Shown here: piece by piece, positions 62,657-64,000 of the stretch
Numbering within the stretch: the stretch's first letter is position 1
How the letters are laid out: every line of letters begins with the position of its first letter
Assembly: GCA_019356535.1 (NCBI GenBank)
Contig: CP037918.1
Coordinates: 1,582,315 to 1,646,314, forward strand
DNA length: 64,000 nucleotides
Direction of reading: 5' to 3'
DNA from: Chromatiaceae bacterium
GTDB lineage: Bacteria > Pseudomonadota > Gammaproteobacteria > Chromatiales > Chromatiaceae
Made by a program: the position numbers and the translations under genes
Notes under the pieces: model-generated
Databases searched by the model: none
Told to the model about the DNA's origin: nothing
Seen by the model: only the letters and a program-made list of their open reading frames with translations

Positions 62657-63453
62657 TGTAGTGCCTCCAGGAAGCGGACCTGCTCGGAGTCGGGGAATCG
62701 CGCCCGCAACTTCATGGCATAGCTGGCCATCTGGTCCTTGTCTCCGAGCCGTCTCTCGGTGCGCACGCCGAGCCACAGCGATTCGGCGGTATGGGGTGCC
62801 ACTGCGGCATAGCGTTGCAAGTAGGCGCGCGAGGACAGGAATCGTTCCTGTTCAAAGGTGATGAACGCCATGCGCAACAGCGCTGGCGCAAAACGCGGAT
62901 TGGCACTCAGGGAGGCGCGATAGTCCTTCTCGGCCTGCACCACGTCCCCCCTTTTCTCGGCGCAGGACCCGGCGTTGTACGAGGCGACCCAGGGCGTAGG
63001 GTAGAGCGGGTTCTTCAACGCCCGCCGAAAATAGGGATCGGCCTCGTCGTAGCGTTGCTGCGCGCATAGCCACGATCCCAGAGCGTTCAGCGCATAGGGG
63101 TCGTGGGGAGCCAGTGTCACGGCCTTTTTGAAGGCTTCGCCGGCTGGTTCCATCTGGCCCAGGCGCTGATGCACCACCCCCAACAGGGTATAGGCTCCAG
63201 CATGCCTGGGGTCTGCCAGCACGGCCTTGCGAGCATTCTTGAGGGCCTCGCCGATCTTGCCTTCGGCCAGGTAGGCGCCACCCAGCTCCACGTAGACATC
63301 CGCCGGGCTGGGACGCCTGAGCGGAGTCCCCAGGCCTCCCGTGTTGTCTCCGCTGGAACCACTATCGAAACGTGTTCCCTGGGTCTGGCAACCCGCCAGC
63401 AGGAACATCAGAAACAGCGCCGCCGCACCGCGAATCGCTGCAACCTGCCTCAT
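62653..63453 (-). CDS. pilW: Type IV pilus biogenesis/stability lipoprotein PilW (PilF)
   Basis: 266 residues. Signal peptide with lipobox LLAGCQ (Cys ~22), then four to five TPRs ([58 protein letters not shown]). It helps secretin assembly in the outer membrane. The start overlaps the rlmN stop and the stop overlaps rodZ. The order rlmN-pilW-rodZ-hisS is the classic gammaproteobacterial one. Confidence 0.95.
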   Translation of the reverse strand: MRQVAAIRGAAALFLMFLLAGCQTQGTRFDSGSSGDNTGGLGTPLRRPSPADVYVELGGAYLAEGKIGEALKNARKAVLADPRHAGAYTLLGVVHQRLGQMEPAGEAFKKAVTLAPHDPYALNALGSWLCAQQRYDEADPYFRRALKNPLYPTPWVASYNAGSCAEKRGDVVQAEKDYRASLSANPRFAPALLRMAFITFEQERFLSSRAYLQRYAAVAPHTAESLWLGVRTERRLGDKDQMASYAMKLRARFPDSEQVRFLEALQ

Positions 63454-64000
63454 GCAAGTCTCCCCGTCGCAGTGCCACTCTCGCGCAACTGCCGGCGACT
63501 GCGGTCACGCACCCTTCCTACCAGTTGCCCGCAGGCGGCGTCGATATCGTCGCCCCGGGTCTTGCGGGTGATGGTGATGATGCCGGCACGGATCAGGCGC
63601 TGGCGGAAGGCATTGATACGCTCCGGCGGTGACGTGCGGTAATCGGTGCCGGGGAAGGGATTGAACGGGATCAGGTTGACCTTGGAGGGGATGCCCTGCA
63701 ACAGGCGGATCAGCGCCTTCGCGTGGGCAATGCTGTCGTTGACCCTGTCGAGCATGACGTATTCCCAGGTGATCTTGCGCCGCTTCTCGCCGGCGATGTA
63801 GTCACGGCAGGCGGGAATGAGTTCTTCCAGGGGATACTTGCGGTTGATCGGCACCAGCTCGTCGCGCAGTGCATTGTCGGGCGCGTGCAGGGAGACCGCC
63901 AGGCTGACGTTGCTCGCCTCGCGCAGCCGGCGCAATGCCGGCACGATCCCGGAGGTGCTCAGCGTCACCCGCGTCTTGGCGATCATGTAGGCCAGGTCCT
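63450..64000 (-). CDS. rlmN: Dual-specificity RNA methyltransferase RlmN, partial (5' end beyond window)
   Basis: The C-terminal ~183 residues are visible. The frame is open to the window edge; an internal Met at 63986 is not the start. Recognised are [75 protein letters not shown] and the catalytic Cys region [15 protein letters not shown]. It methylates A2503 of 23S rRNA and A37 of certain tRNAs by radical-SAM chemistry. The CX3CX2C cluster motif is outside the window. Confidence 0.97.
   Translation of the reverse strand, partial: DLAYMIAKTRVTLSTSGIVPALRRLREASNVSLAVSLHAPDNALRDELVPINRKYPLEELIPACRDYIAGEKRRKITWEYVMLDRVNDSIAHAKALIRLLQGIPSKVNLIPFNPFPGTDYRTSPPERINAFRQRLIRAGIITITRKTRGDDIDAACGQLVGRVRDRSRRQLRESGTATGRLA

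Overview
The window is a 64 kb piece of a GC-rich proteobacterial chromosome. It is most likely gammaproteobacterial and probably from a Chromatiales-like sulfur oxidiser. Support for this comes from the gammaproteobacterial order der-bamB-yfgM-hisS-rodZ-pilW-rlmN, from rapA and rdgC, and from a small lipoprotein resembling SoxXA-binding proteins. The genus is inference; no rRNA gene is present.

Layout. 1-1.5 kb: two secreted proteins of unknown function. 1.9-2.3 kb: decayed IS5 transposase. 2.6-6.8 kb (minus): TAXI-type TRAP importer (binding protein, fused permease) plus a UspA protein. 6.9-9.5 kb (minus): molybdate importer modABC, with an IS1380 relic directly upstream. 10.6-12 kb: sdaA. 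12.6-21 kb (minus): formate dehydrogenase operon running DUF3305, DUF3306, multi-cluster ferredoxin, TorD-like chaperone, small Tat-signal protein, then alpha, beta and gamma subunits. 21.4-24.1 kb (plus): moaA, fdhD and a regulator joining an excisionase-like HTH to a periplasmic-binding-protein-like domain. 24.3-28 kb (minus): sensor kinase and NtrC-type sigma-54 activator. 28.4-30.9 kb: moaB-moeA-moaD-moaE. 31.5-36.2 kb: tupABC-mobA-mobB-second moeA. 36.8-41.3 kb: EnvZ/OmpR-like pair divergent from a cytochrome c'-like protein and an outer-membrane protein. 41.3-49 kb: an accessory island of IS debris, a duplicated sdaA 3' end, an SbcCD/YhaNO-like nuclease-ATPase pair, a putative uracil-DNA-glycosylase-fold protein, an HTH-containing protein behind paired operators, and a decayed tyrosine integrase beside tRNA-Arg(ACG). 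49.4-64 kb: sulP, rapA, rdgC, the SoxK-like lipoprotein, xseA and the housekeeping run from der to rlmN (cut by the window edge).

The most coherent system is a formate/tungsten-molybdenum regulon. Sequences with exact -24/-12 GG-N10-GC spacing lie before DUF3305 (minus), before moaA (plus) and before tupA (plus). Upstream of each are TGTCCC motifs at enhancer distance. The window also encodes a GAFTGA-containing sigma-54 activator, its kinase and a possible oxyanion-sensing HTH protein. I infer that this two-component system co-ordinates formate dehydrogenase, its maturation (FdhD, TorD, MoaA), tungstate uptake and pterin cofactor assembly. The sites and genes are visible in the sequence; the regulatory link is not proven.

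No CRISPR array, rRNA operon or intact transposon was seen.
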